The position numbers and the translations under genes are program-made. Positions 54,801-62,540 of a DNA stretch of 64,000 bases are shown here, one piece after another (positions within the stretch are counted from its first letter, which is position 1; every line of letters starts with the position of its first letter). The notes below the pieces were generated by a model. The model made no database searches. It had not been told where the DNA came from and worked only from the letters and a program-made list of their open reading frames with translations. The DNA is from Flaviramulus sp. (lineage in GTDB: Bacteria > Bacteroidota > Bacteroidia > Flavobacteriales > Flavobacteriaceae). The DNA lies in NCBI GenBank assembly GCA_030731745.1, contig JANQTJ010000040.1, forward strand, positions 1-64,000. Direction: 5' to 3'.

Positions 54801-55898
54801 TATACAAGGGTTTTAGCTGAGTTTTGGGCTGATGGACCAGATTCTGAAACACCACCTGGACATTGGTTTACAATACTTAATTATGTCAATGATCACCCTA
54901 AATTTGAAAGAAAATTTAATGGTATAGGAGATGTTTTACCTCCATTAGAATGGGATGTAAAGGCTTATTTTATTTTAGCTGGTGCTATGCATGATTCCGC
55001 TATAACAGCTTGGGGTATTAAGGGCTGGTTTGATTATATTAGGCCAATTTCGGCCATACGCTATATGAGTGAATTAGGCCAAAGTACAGATCCAAATTTG
55101 ATAAATTATAATCCAGGTGGAATTCCTTTAGTATCTGGTTTTATTGAAGTTATTCAACAAAATGATCCGCTTATTGGCGATAATAACGAAAACCTTGGTA
55201 AAATGAAAATACATGCATGGTTAGGGCATGATGCAATAAATGATGCCAATACAGATGTGGCTGGTGTGGGTTGGATTTTAGCAGAAAATTGGTGGCCATA
55301 TCAGCGGCCTTCATTTGTAACACCTCCATTTGCAGGTTTTGTTTCAGGACATTCTACATTTTCAAGAGCAGCAGCTGAAGTTATGACACTAATAACAGGA
55401 GATGCTTTTTTTCCCGGTGGTATGGGAGAATTTGTAGCCAAGAAAGATGAATTTTTGGTTTTTGAGAAAGGACCATCAGTTGATGTGAAATTACAATGGG
55501 CTACATATAGAGATGCTTCTGATCAAACAAGTCTCTCTCGTATCTGGGGAGGTATACATCCTCCAGTTGATGATATTTCTGGTAGGATTATTGGTAAAGA
55601 AGTTGGAATAAATGCTTTTAATTTCGCATTACCTTATTTTGATTCTGAATTGAATTTAGAATCAACTCAAAGTATATTGGTATATCCTAATCCGGTTTTG
55701 TTAAATGAAGTTTATATATCAAATACTACAAAATTTGATGCTATTAGTTTGTTTGATCTACATGGTAGGCAGATTAATTTTGATATAATATTTGATGACA
55801 AAGATAAAACGACTCAAATTTTATTACCAAAAAAAACTATTTCAGGAGTTTATATTTTAAAAGTAAATACTATTTCCAAAATGTTAATAGTTAAATAA
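51879..55898 (+). CDS. Secreted FG-GAP/ASPIC-UnbV + vanadium haloperoxidase fusion with T9SS signal
   Basis: 1339-aa exoprotein. Order: signal peptide (1-28), an FG-GAP/VCBS propeller with seven calcium-type loops such as DYDGDLDLDLF, DYDNDGYPDIF and DFDNDGDIDLF (to about 430), and the ASPIC/UnbV domain (GSKLSVT...YHHGIG...LEILWPSG, about 440-520). A GCTDPNSC...DDGSC linker (from 528) and a PKD-like segment follow, then a vanadium-haloperoxidase/PAP2 domain (about 640-1250). All seven vanadate-site residues are present with the spacing of the Curvularia enzyme: Lys1048, Arg1055, Ser1156, Gly1157, His1158, Arg1221, His1227. Phe1151 matches Phe397 of chloroperoxidase. A type A T9SS sorting domain ends the protein (YPNP...GVYILKV, from about 1268). 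Start is GTG. It should oxidise halides outside the cell. Confidence 0.9.
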   Translation: MRIIQLFSTFIYGCLILVFLLNNKIYAQSFERIELASGLNVLVDNNGAAVADYDGDLDLDLFVVAKAIDQDGVEKSFSKLFRNNNDGSFTDVTEVSNLINLYSSAEAGDLFPGLDGFKYGASWGDYDNDGYPDIFFTHSFKVQLFHNQGDGTFREVTSEAGIQSINNCRHTGATWVDYNNDSFLDIFIGDWGSCDGNVLYENKGNGTFVNVSLSSNVGTGSSNFSYTMIPFDFNKDGWLDFYISNDKNQPNSLLINQNGLSFIDQAEAYGLDSRLDDMGIAVGDFNNDGSFDFYVTGININAMFENNGNNIFSEVSESNNTSFTGTGFGWGCKFSDFDLDGDEDLFVVNGFKNTIPVKNVYFENLYEENQNTFLDISETTNLNPFSVSTDAQDFDFDNDGDIDLFVSNSVGNSFMYENKIINGNTNLSWFKIILQGTISNRDAIGSKLSVTTSNRTIVRYHHGIGMLSQSLKPIHFGLKDDNVIDQLEILWPSGLTETYNNLNSNTTLRVIEGQGYEVLNIEPSIKIYGCTDPNSCTYNPLATSDDGSCILGSDQEIIGETESGFNNIEIYNYQIKENSEISWLVEGGELLSGQGSNSITVKWGLESIGKIIVTESLDGCSNVTTVLEINLSLDIIPDNISIARIWNEALLEAIRRDFARPTVHARNLFHTSVALYDSWAIYSQNAKPYLIGNIVNEFQSKLNIFVPNESNDISISKTMSYAAYRLLTHRFVNSPGGIESLKRFDYIMNQLGYDINNTTLDYESGDAAALGNYIGSTLINYGLIDGSNEINDYSNSYYQSVNPPLSLNLPNQTTGIINPNRWQPLSFDTFIDQSNNIIPGSTPSFLGPEWGKVLPFALNNKSLLEREGNIFHVYHLPEMPPQLDVITQNVSSDQYKWNFTLVAKWSSHLDATDGVMWDISPNSIGNIDFDLFPNSYSVYSDFYDYDNGGDISNGHNENPSTGASYEVQLVPRGDYTRVLAEFWADGPDSETPPGHWFTILNYVNDHPKFERKFNGIGDVLPPLEWDVKAYFILAGAMHDSAITAWGIKGWFDYIRPISAIRYMSELGQSTDPNLINYNPGGIPLVSGFIEVIQQNDPLIGDNNENLGKMKIHAWLGHDAINDANTDVAGVGWILAENWWPYQRPSFVTPPFAGFVSGHSTFSRAAAEVMTLITGDAFFPGGMGEFVAKKDEFLVFEKGPSVDVKLQWATYRDASDQTSLSRIWGGIHPPVDDISGRIIGKEVGINAFNFALPYFDSELNLESTQSILVYPNPVLLNEVYISNTTKFDAISLFDLHGRQINFDIIFDDKDKTTQILLPKKTISGVYILKVNTISKMLIVK

Positions 55899-56205
55899 TA
55901 TCAAAAGAGGTGAAAATTTTTATTTAATAGTTTATTATCAAAATTATTAGGCGTTTACTTTGAATGAAATTAAAGAAGCCTATTTAACGTTTTTTATATA
56001 AGAATAGTTAAATTTTGCTAACGAGGACTTTAGTAAGGTAAATTAGGAATGCTATACAACGTAAACTTTGTTTCAAAATTAGCTTAAAATAGCTTATTTT
56101 TTAGCTTGGTTCTTTTGTACTGTTTGTTTTTTATTCTATTCACACTCAATAGGAAGGAACTCTTTTTCAGCGATTTTTTAAAAATCAAAAGGATTTTCTG
56201 TAAAT
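55899..56205. other. Intergenic region with one ATACAACG motif
   Basis: No gene supported. The stretch contains an ATACAACG (56054-56061) repeated exactly 600 bases further on, on the other side of the pseudogene. A short TAGGC/GCCTA inverted pair near 55948-55982 is too weak to call a terminator. Confidence 0.35.
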
Positions 56206-56661
56206 CTAAAATCCTCTTATAAGTCTTTTCTGGTCATCATCATTTTTTTTCATAACGTTGTCAGTATTGTTTTTAGGTGTTAATTGCCATTTTAAAAGGT
56301 ACAATTTCTTATCAAAATCAATAACTTTCGTAATTGACTTAATTGAATAAAATTCGTGATTTCCTGAAAATTCTATTTGATTTAGTGTGTTTAGTATTTT
56401 TATGGAATCAATCTTTAGAGTATCATTAGTTTCTTGACTTAGATCATAAATGTCTATTTCATTATTTACGGTAATTGATTTATTAATGCCGTTCCAGGGT
56501 TCTTAAATCAGATATCCGTTGAAATCTCTTTCTAATTTAACCCAAGTTCTATTAAGTTCCGAATTTTAATTCCAATTATTATCTATTTTTCTAGAACAAG
56601 ACAATATTAAAATTAGAAATATTATTATCGAAGGAATTTATTCATAAAATTGGATACAACG
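56054..56661. repeat. ATACAACG direct repeats bracketing a pseudogene
   Basis: Two identical octamers, ATACAACG at 56054-56061 and 56654-56661, in the same orientation, one on each side of the decayed lipoprotein gene. They may be the ends of a mobile cassette or chance; an 8-base match in AT-rich DNA is only suggestive. Confidence 0.3.
56206..56645 (-). pseudogene. Decayed lipoprotein gene (two stops, frameshift)
   Basis: Read on the minus strand from an ATG at 56643-56645, the frame MNKFLR runs into a stop. After a one-frame shift it continues as IIIFLILILSCSRKIDNN, a clear lipoprotein signal with lipobox LSC (Cys codon from 56598). From there one frame stays coding-like to a TAG at 56206-56208, interrupted only by TAA at 56566-56568 and TAA at 56503-56505. 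Recognisable stretches are RTWVKLERDFNGYLI and EIDIYDLSQETNDTLKIDSI. Total about 146 codons. The parent family is unknown; a small immunity- or lipocalin-like lipoprotein would fit. The stops show it is broken. Confidence 0.7.
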
Positions 56662-56722
56662 ACTTAAAATGAAATCGTTTTAATGTTTAATGTTAAACCT
56701 TTTTCATTTTTTTTTGATAAAA

Positions 56723-57127
56723 TCAATTTGCTTCATCATTTTCAATATCACTAATATGATGCTCTAAAGCTTTCACAGATATTTGAATTTCCCAAATTAA
56801 AAAAGCTAATGATAATATGAGTAAAACAAGAGCAAAACCAAATACCCAAACAGCTACAATATGCAGTTCTACATAAATTAGAAACATAGTAAGAACACAA
56901 AGTAATAAGCTAGAAATTCCAAAAATTTGCATAGATCGTGTTAAATACAAACGCTGTTTAATATTTTTAATTTGCGCAAATAGAATAGTATCTTTCTCCT
57001 TTTTATACTTATCATGCAAGTTTCGTATGATTGCTGCATAGGCTAAAAACCGATTGGTATAAGCTAACATAATTAAAGAAATTGCCGAAAATAAAAGTGC
57101 TGGTGTTGTAAGGGTTAATTGCTCCAT
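56723..57127 (-). CDS. DUF2721 membrane protein
   Basis: 134-aa inner-membrane protein with three hydrophobic helices: LTTPALLFSAISLIMLAYTNR at the start, IFGISSLLLCVLTMFLIYV and VAVWVFGFALVLLILSLAFLI. A basic cytoplasmic loop (RNLHDKYKKEK...KNIKQRLYLTR) sits between the first two. This is the DUF2721 pattern; no function is established. The ATG at 57127 was chosen over a TTG two codons upstream. A -7 box lies 17 bases upstream. Divergent from the DUF2851 gene. Confidence 0.88.
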   Translation of the reverse strand: MEQLTLTTPALLFSAISLIMLAYTNRFLAYAAIIRNLHDKYKKEKDTILFAQIKNIKQRLYLTRSMQIFGISSLLLCVLTMFLIYVELHIVAVWVFGFALVLLILSLAFLIWEIQISVKALEHHISDIENDEAN

Positions 57128-57143
57128 TAACAAGTTGTTTGTT

Positions 57144-57151
57144 CAAATTTA
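57144..57151 (-). promoter_or_regulatory. -7 promoter box of DUF2721 gene
   Basis: Minus-strand TAAATTTG, perfect TAnnTTTG, 16 bases before the ATG. Confidence 0.5.
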
Positions 57152-57203
57152 ACAACTTAAAAGTTTATAGTATTATTTTTATAGAATATTTTAAATTAGT
57201 AGC

Positions 57204-58481
57204 ATGAAAGAAGATTTTCTCCACTATTTATGGAAATTTAAAAAATTTCAAACCAATACCTTAAAAACTCAAATTGGAGAACCTATTGAAATAGTATCGG
57301 TTGGAGAACATAATTTTAATAGTGGTCCAGATTTTTTTAATGCGAAACTTAAAATAGGAATCCAACTTTGGGCAGGTAACGTAGAAATTCATGTAAAATC
57401 ATCTGATTGGTTTCTGCACAATCACGAACAGGATAAAGCCTATGATAATGTTATTTTACATGTAGTTTGGGAACATGATACTGAAATTTTTAGAAAAGAT
57501 AATACGGTTATACCTACTTTACAACTAAAGGATTTTATTGCTGATAATGTTTTGAATAATTACCAAAAGCTTTTTAATAAAAAGCATACTTGGATTAATT
57601 GTGAAACTGAATTTGCTTCAGTTGATGATTTTCTAATAAAAAACTGGTTAGAACGCTTATATTTTGAGCGTTTAGAGCAAAAATCTGAAACTATACAAGC
57701 GCTTTTACAAGCTTCACAAAACGATTGGGAGGCAGTGTTATTTAAAATGTTAACTAAAAATTTTGGACTTAAAGTAAACGGAGATTCCTTTTTTAGTTTA
57801 GCAAATTCTATTGATTTTTCTGTCATCAGAAAAACCCAAAACAACCTTGAAACACTAGAAGCTTTATTATTTGGACAAGCAGGTTTTTTAAATGATGACT
57901 TTCAAGATTTGTATTATTTAGGGTTAGTAAAAGAATATGCTTTTTTAAAACAGAAATTTAAGCTAGAAAACAATCATGTTTTACCCATGCAGTTTTTCAG
58001 ATTACGACCTCCAAATTTTCCAACCATTCGGATATCTCAATTATCAAGTTTATACTATAAGCATCAAAATTTGTTTTCAAAAATTATAGAAATTAATACT
58101 TTACAAGGGTTTTATGATCTTTTTAAAGTTTCTACAACTGCCCATTGGGAAACACATTACACATTTCAAAAAGTATCAAAAGCGTCAACTAAATTACTTA
58201 CAAAATCTTTTGTAGATTTGTTATTAATAAATACTATTATTCCTTTAAAATTTTGTTATGCAAAACAAAAAGGAGAAAATATAGATGAATTAATTTTGAG
58301 TTTAGGAACTACAATTCAATCAGAAAAAAATAGCATCATCAATGCTTTTAATGATCTGATTAAAGTTTCAAATTCTGCACTAGACTCTCAAGCACTCATT
58401 CAACTTAAAACACATTATTGCGATAAAAATAGATGTTTAAAATGTGCTGTAGGGAATTCGATAATTTCACAAAATTTTTAA
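57204..58481 (+). CDS. DUF2851 family protein
   Basis: 425-aa cytoplasmic protein of a family found almost only in Bacteroidota. It begins with FLHYLWKFKKFQT, then GEHNFNSGPDFFNAKLKIGIQLWAGNVEIHVKSSDW. This resembles a nuclease-like beta hairpin with an acidic pair (GPDF...GNVEIH), and the DUF has been proposed to be PD-(D/E)XK-like, although proof is lacking. The C-terminus has CDKNRCLKCAVG with three cysteines, possibly a metal site. ATG start. Followed after about 100 bases by PspC and a K+ channel. Confidence 0.88.
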   Translation: MKEDFLHYLWKFKKFQTNTLKTQIGEPIEIVSVGEHNFNSGPDFFNAKLKIGIQLWAGNVEIHVKSSDWFLHNHEQDKAYDNVILHVVWEHDTEIFRKDNTVIPTLQLKDFIADNVLNNYQKLFNKKHTWINCETEFASVDDFLIKNWLERLYFERLEQKSETIQALLQASQNDWEAVLFKMLTKNFGLKVNGDSFFSLANSIDFSVIRKTQNNLETLEALLFGQAGFLNDDFQDLYYLGLVKEYAFLKQKFKLENNHVLPMQFFRLRPPNFPTIRISQLSSLYYKHQNLFSKIIEINTLQGFYDLFKVSTTAHWETHYTFQKVSKASTKLLTKSFVDLLLINTIIPLKFCYAKQKGENIDELILSLGTTIQSEKNSIINAFNDLIKVSNSALDSQALIQLKTHYCDKNRCLKCAVGNSIISQNF

Positions 58482-58584
58482 AAAGTTTATTAAAAAATTA
58501 TCAAAAACATATTAATTATCAAAGTCGATATTTAGTTAGTTTAAAAGCTAGAGTAAAATCAAATTTTTATAGTTAAATTGCGGG

Positions 58585-58812
58585 ATGAATAGTATTTATA
58601 AACTTTTACTTTTTTTTCAAAAACGTGGTTATTACGTTTGTCAGCGTATTGCAGATAGGTTGGGTATTAGAGCTAAGGTTGTTCGAACCTCGTTCATGTA
58701 TTTAACTTTTGTAACGGTTGGTTTTGGGTTTGCCTTATATTTGTTTTTAGCATTTTGGATGCGAATAAAAGATTTATTGTACACAAAACGCTCATCGGTT
58801 TTTGATTTATGA
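58585..58812 (+). CDS. PspC-domain membrane protein
   Basis: 75-aa protein filling one PspC domain: an amphipathic start (YYVCQRIADRLGIRAKVVRTSFM) followed by one strong transmembrane helix (YLTFVTVGFGFALYLFLAFWM). In enterobacteria PspC senses envelope stress with PspB; in Bacteroidota such stand-alone short forms are common and their role is unclear. ATG start, and its stop overlaps the channel ATG (ATGA), so the two are translated together. Confidence 0.9.
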   Translation: MNSIYKLLLFFQKRGYYVCQRIADRLGIRAKVVRTSFMYLTFVTVGFGFALYLFLAFWMRIKDLLYTKRSSVFDL

Positions 58813-59828
58813 ATCCAGTTATAAAATTTTTTAGAAACAAAATCTATACAGCATTAATTTTGCTAGTAATTATTTTATTTATAGGCGTTACTGGTTATAA
58901 AATAATTTCGGGCTATTCTTGGGTTGATGCTTTGTATATGACTGTAATTACGATGACTACTGTTGGCTATGGAGAAGTCATTCCGTTAGATGATAAATCA
59001 AAGGTTTTCACCATATTTTTAATATTAGCTAGTGTTGTTATAGTTGGTTATGCACTTTCGATTATTACAGAATACATCATAAGTAAAAACAATATTGAAG
59101 AATTAAAATATAAAAAAATGCAAAAAAAGATTGATAGCTTAAAAAACCATGTAGTTATTTGTGGTTATGGCAGAAATGGTAAACAGGCTGCAAGCAAGCT
59201 TATGGCTTATAAAAAGCATTTTGTAGTAGTAGAAAAAAATAAAGAAATGGAAGAACGCCTTCAAGTTGATGGTGTTTTGTATGTAATAGGAAATGCTAAT
59301 GAAGATGAAACTCTAGAGCAAGCAGGAGTAAGTCGTGCAGGATGTTTTATTTCAGCATTGCCAAATGATGCTGATAATTTATTTGTGGTGTTATCTGCCA
59401 GACAATTAAATAAAAATATGAATATTATTAGTCGTGCATCACAAGAATCTTCATACGATAAATTAAAATTTGCAGGTGCAAACAATGTTATTTTGCCAGA
59501 TAAAATTGGAGGAGACCATATGGCGTCTTTAGTAGTGGTTCCTGGATTAATGGAGTTTATAGATAATCTTTCAATAGTAGGTAAATCCAATATTAATATT
59601 GAAGAAATAGCTGTTGAGAAATTATACAACACTAAGTCGGTAAGAACCATAAAAGATTTAGATTTACGACGTAAAACAGGGTGTACGGTTATTGGTTACA
59701 AAAATGAAAATGGAGAATATATTGTAAATCCTGAGGCAGAATTAGAGCTCAAACCAAACTCAAAAATAATTGTTTTAGGACGACCAGAACAAATAGATGC
59801 TTTAAATTCTGAATATGATATAGATTGA
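58809..59828 (+). CDS. Potassium channel with RCK domains
   Basis: 339-aa two-helix potassium channel. The first helix is ALILLVIILFIGVTGYKI. A pore loop with selectivity filter TVGYG (51-55, in TMTTVGYGEVIP) and a second helix (VFTIFLILASVVIVGYAL) follow. A cytoplasmic TrkA-N/RCK domain (HVVICGYGRNGKQAA, VVVEKN, GNANED) and a TrkA-C domain (LKPNSKIIVLG) come last. RCK domains gate in response to NAD(H), ATP, Ca or nucleotides. ATG start; 4-base overlap with PspC points to a shared envelope role. Confidence 0.92.
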   Translation: MNPVIKFFRNKIYTALILLVIILFIGVTGYKIISGYSWVDALYMTVITMTTVGYGEVIPLDDKSKVFTIFLILASVVIVGYALSIITEYIISKNNIEELKYKKMQKKIDSLKNHVVICGYGRNGKQAASKLMAYKKHFVVVEKNKEMEERLQVDGVLYVIGNANEDETLEQAGVSRAGCFISALPNDADNLFVVLSARQLNKNMNIISRASQESSYDKLKFAGANNVILPDKIGGDHMASLVVVPGLMEFIDNLSIVGKSNINIEEIAVEKLYNTKSVRTIKDLDLRRKTGCTVIGYKNENGEYIVNPEAELELKPNSKIIVLGRPEQIDALNSEYDID

Positions 59829-59934
59829 TTTAAACGCCTATTTTAACAAGCATTTTTTTAAAAAACCAATTTTTTTTAGCATCTTGCCGTTCATTATAAA
59901 AAAATTAATAAAAAACTAACTAATTTCAATACTT

Positions 59935-61632
59935 ATGAAGAAATATCTTCTTTCAATTTTATCAATAATATGCCCTATAATAACCTTTGCACAAGAAGAA
60001 ATTGGTCTTGATCAAAAAATAGATCAGGCATTTACACCAGTTGCAGATTTTTTTGAAGCGATGATTTTCTTTCCTGTTTACCAAAGTGATTCTATTACAA
60101 TTCCTTTTGTGCTTTTATTATTAGTTGGTAGTGCTTTATTTTTCACTATTTACTTTGGCTTTCCAAACATTCGATACTTCTGGACTGCTATAAACACAGT
60201 AAGAGGTAAATACGAAGATATAGAAAAACATGGTGCTAAAGAGCTTTATGGGGAAGATGGTATAGCACAAGGTCAAGATTTATCAAATGTTGATATTGAA
60301 GAGCATTTAGTTAGTATTAAAAATGATTTAGCTATAGATGGTGATATTGTTGATACCATAAGGGATGAAAGTTCTGATGGTGAAGTTTCTCACTTTCAAG
60401 CATTAGCAACGGCCGTTTCAGGTACTGTTGGTAATGGTAATATTGCTGGTGTTGCATTAGCTATTGCGCTTGGTGGTCCAGGAGCAACATTCTGGATGAT
60501 TATTTGTGGTTTATTAGGGATGTCCACTAAATTTGTTGAGTGTACTTTAGGAGTTCAATATAGAGATGTAGGTCCTGACGGAACTGTATACGGTGGTCCA
60601 ATGTATTATATTAGTAAAGGTTTAAAAGCTAAAGGTTTTAAAACATTTGGTAAAGTAGCTGCTGCTATATTTGCAGCTTTTTGTATTGGTGGTTCTTTTG
60701 GAGGTGGTAATGCAGCTCAATCTAACCAGGCTACTATTGTAATAAAGGAGTTATTTAATTGGGAAAGTACTGCTGCAGGAGCTATTGTAGGTCTTGTATT
60801 AGCTGCTTTAGTTGGAATCATTATTATTGGAGGTATCAAACGTATTGCTCAAGTAACTGAGAAAGTAGTGCCTTTTATGGCATTAATGTATATTATCGCT
60901 TGTTTGTACATCATATTAATTAATTTCTCATTAATTGATGACGCTATAGCTTTAATTATTGAAGAAGCATTTAATCCAACGGCCTTTGGCGTAGGTTCAT
61001 TAATAGGTGTTTTATTGGTAGGTTTTAAACGTGCTGCATTTTCTAACGAAGCAGGTGCTGGATCAGCATCCATTGCACATTCTGCAGTAAGAACAAAATA
61101 CTCCGCTTCTGAAGGTTTAGTTGCCTTGTTAGAGCCATTTATTGATACAGTTATCATCTGTACAATGACCGCTTTAGTTATTGTAATATTTAATTTCGGT
61201 GGGTTTTTTGAGTATGGAGGAGATGGTTCAGGAGTAGTTTTTATTGATGGTTTACCATTTGAAGGTGCTGGAATTACATCTAAAGCGTTTGCCGAATATA
61301 TACCTTATTCAAACGTATTCTTAACTGTAGCAGTTGTGTTATTTGCAGTATCAACCATGATTTCTTGGTCTTATTATGGTTTACAATCCTGGAAATTTTT
61401 ATTCGGAAGAGGAAAGACTGCAGATATGGTTTACAAGATATTATTTTTAACTTTTGTTGTAATTGGAGCTGCAGCAAGTATGGGTTCAATTTGGAAATTC
61501 TCTGATGCAATGATTTTTGCAATGATCTTCCCGAACATGGTTGGATTATTCTTGTTATTCCCAGTTGTTAAAAAACAATTAAGACGTTATTTAGATGCTA
61601 TCAATCTTAAAAAGGAAGCAATACAAGACTAG
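59935..61632 (+). CDS. Alanine/glycine:cation (sodium) symporter
   Basis: 565-aa AGCS-family transporter. It has a signal-peptide-like N-terminus (MKKYLLSILSIICPIITFAQ), an extracytoplasmic segment, then ten or more membrane helices. Family motifs: SGTVGNGNIAGVALAIALGGPGATFWM, TKFVECTLGVQYR, GGPMYYI, and FSNEAGAGSASIAHSAVRT. An insertion of about 55 acidic residues (KYEDIEKHG...DGEVSHFQAL) separates the first core helices, longer than in the classical Alteromonas DagA-type proteins. Should import alanine or glycine with sodium, consistent with a marine life style. ATG start. Confidence 0.92.
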   Translation: MKKYLLSILSIICPIITFAQEEIGLDQKIDQAFTPVADFFEAMIFFPVYQSDSITIPFVLLLLVGSALFFTIYFGFPNIRYFWTAINTVRGKYEDIEKHGAKELYGEDGIAQGQDLSNVDIEEHLVSIKNDLAIDGDIVDTIRDESSDGEVSHFQALATAVSGTVGNGNIAGVALAIALGGPGATFWMIICGLLGMSTKFVECTLGVQYRDVGPDGTVYGGPMYYISKGLKAKGFKTFGKVAAAIFAAFCIGGSFGGGNAAQSNQATIVIKELFNWESTAAGAIVGLVLAALVGIIIIGGIKRIAQVTEKVVPFMALMYIIACLYIILINFSLIDDAIALIIEEAFNPTAFGVGSLIGVLLVGFKRAAFSNEAGAGSASIAHSAVRTKYSASEGLVALLEPFIDTVIICTMTALVIVIFNFGGFFEYGGDGSGVVFIDGLPFEGAGITSKAFAEYIPYSNVFLTVAVVLFAVSTMISWSYYGLQSWKFLFGRGKTADMVYKILFLTFVVIGAAASMGSIWKFSDAMIFAMIFPNMVGLFLLFPVVKKQLRRYLDAINLKKEAIQD

Positions 61633-61655
61633 TTGATTAAAATATTTTAATTTAT

Positions 61656-62540
61656 ATGAAATCCTATTTCACGTTTACTAAACAGCAACGAAATGGGATT
61701 TTATTATTGGTTTGCATCATTATTATTTTACAAACTCTTTATTTTTTTGTTGATTTCAGTTCAGATAATATTCAGCTAAATAGCGAGCAATTATCAAAAT
61801 TTCAAAAAGAAATTGATTCACTAAAACAAGTTGAATTAAATGAAAGTAAGCCTAAAATATTCCCTTTCAATCCAAATTATATAACTGATTATAGAGGTTC
61901 TGTTTTAGGGATGTCAAATGAAGAAATAGACAGATTGTTATCTTATCGAAAGCAAAATAAATGGATTAACTCAACAAAACAATTTCAAGAAGTCACAAAA
62001 GTATCCGATTCTTTATTAAATGCTATGTCGCCTTATTTTAAATTTCCAGAATGGGTTAATGAGAATCAAACTTCAAAAACAATATATAGCTTTAATAATA
62101 AGCCAAAAGCTTATGCTCAAAAGCAAGATTTAAATACTGCTACAGCATTAGATCTTCAGACAGTAAATGGTGTAGGAGCGTATTATTCAAAACAAATTAT
62201 AGCATACCGTAATAAGTTTAAAGGCGGCTTTATATCTGATATTCAACTGCTAGATATTAATGGTTTAACACCAGAAGTCATCGAAAGTATTACTGAACTA
62301 TTTACAGTAAAATCACCTAGAAAAATAAATACAATAGATTTAAATAAAGCTAACGTAAATGATTTGGTCACAATTCAACACATAGATTATAATCTTGCGA
62401 ATGAAATAATTGAGCAACGCGTATTGAGAGAAGGCTATAAAGCTCTTGATGAATTAATAAAAGTAAAAGGCTTTCCTGTAAATAAAATAGAGATAATTAA
62501 ATTATATTTGCATCTTGAAAAAGAAAAAATAAATGAATAG
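61656..62540 (+). CDS. ComEA-like helix-hairpin-helix protein
   Basis: 294-aa protein with one N-terminal transmembrane helix (GILLLVCIIIILQTLYFFV) and three helix-hairpin-helix segments. These include LNTATALDLQTVNGVGAYYSKQII, ISDIQLLDINGLTPEVIESI and IDLNKANVNDLVTIQHIDYNLANEII. The domains face the periplasm and bind DNA non-specifically in ComEA-like uptake proteins. Whether this one works in competence is not shown: no other com gene is adjacent. ATG start 24 bases after the symporter. Its stop overlaps the acyl-CoA dehydrogenase start by 8 bases. Confidence 0.86.
   Translation: MKSYFTFTKQQRNGILLLVCIIIILQTLYFFVDFSSDNIQLNSEQLSKFQKEIDSLKQVELNESKPKIFPFNPNYITDYRGSVLGMSNEEIDRLLSYRKQNKWINSTKQFQEVTKVSDSLLNAMSPYFKFPEWVNENQTSKTIYSFNNKPKAYAQKQDLNTATALDLQTVNGVGAYYSKQIIAYRNKFKGGFISDIQLLDINGLTPEVIESITELFTVKSPRKINTIDLNKANVNDLVTIQHIDYNLANEIIEQRVLREGYKALDELIKVKGFPVNKIEIIKLYLHLEKEKINE

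Noticed and set aside
59261-59650. 129-codon minus-strand frame within the K+ channel
   Set aside because: Shadow of the RCK domain gene; composition and motifs belong to the plus strand.
60849-61157. 102-codon minus-strand frame within the symporter
   Set aside because: Antisense shadow; the plus frame contains family motifs.
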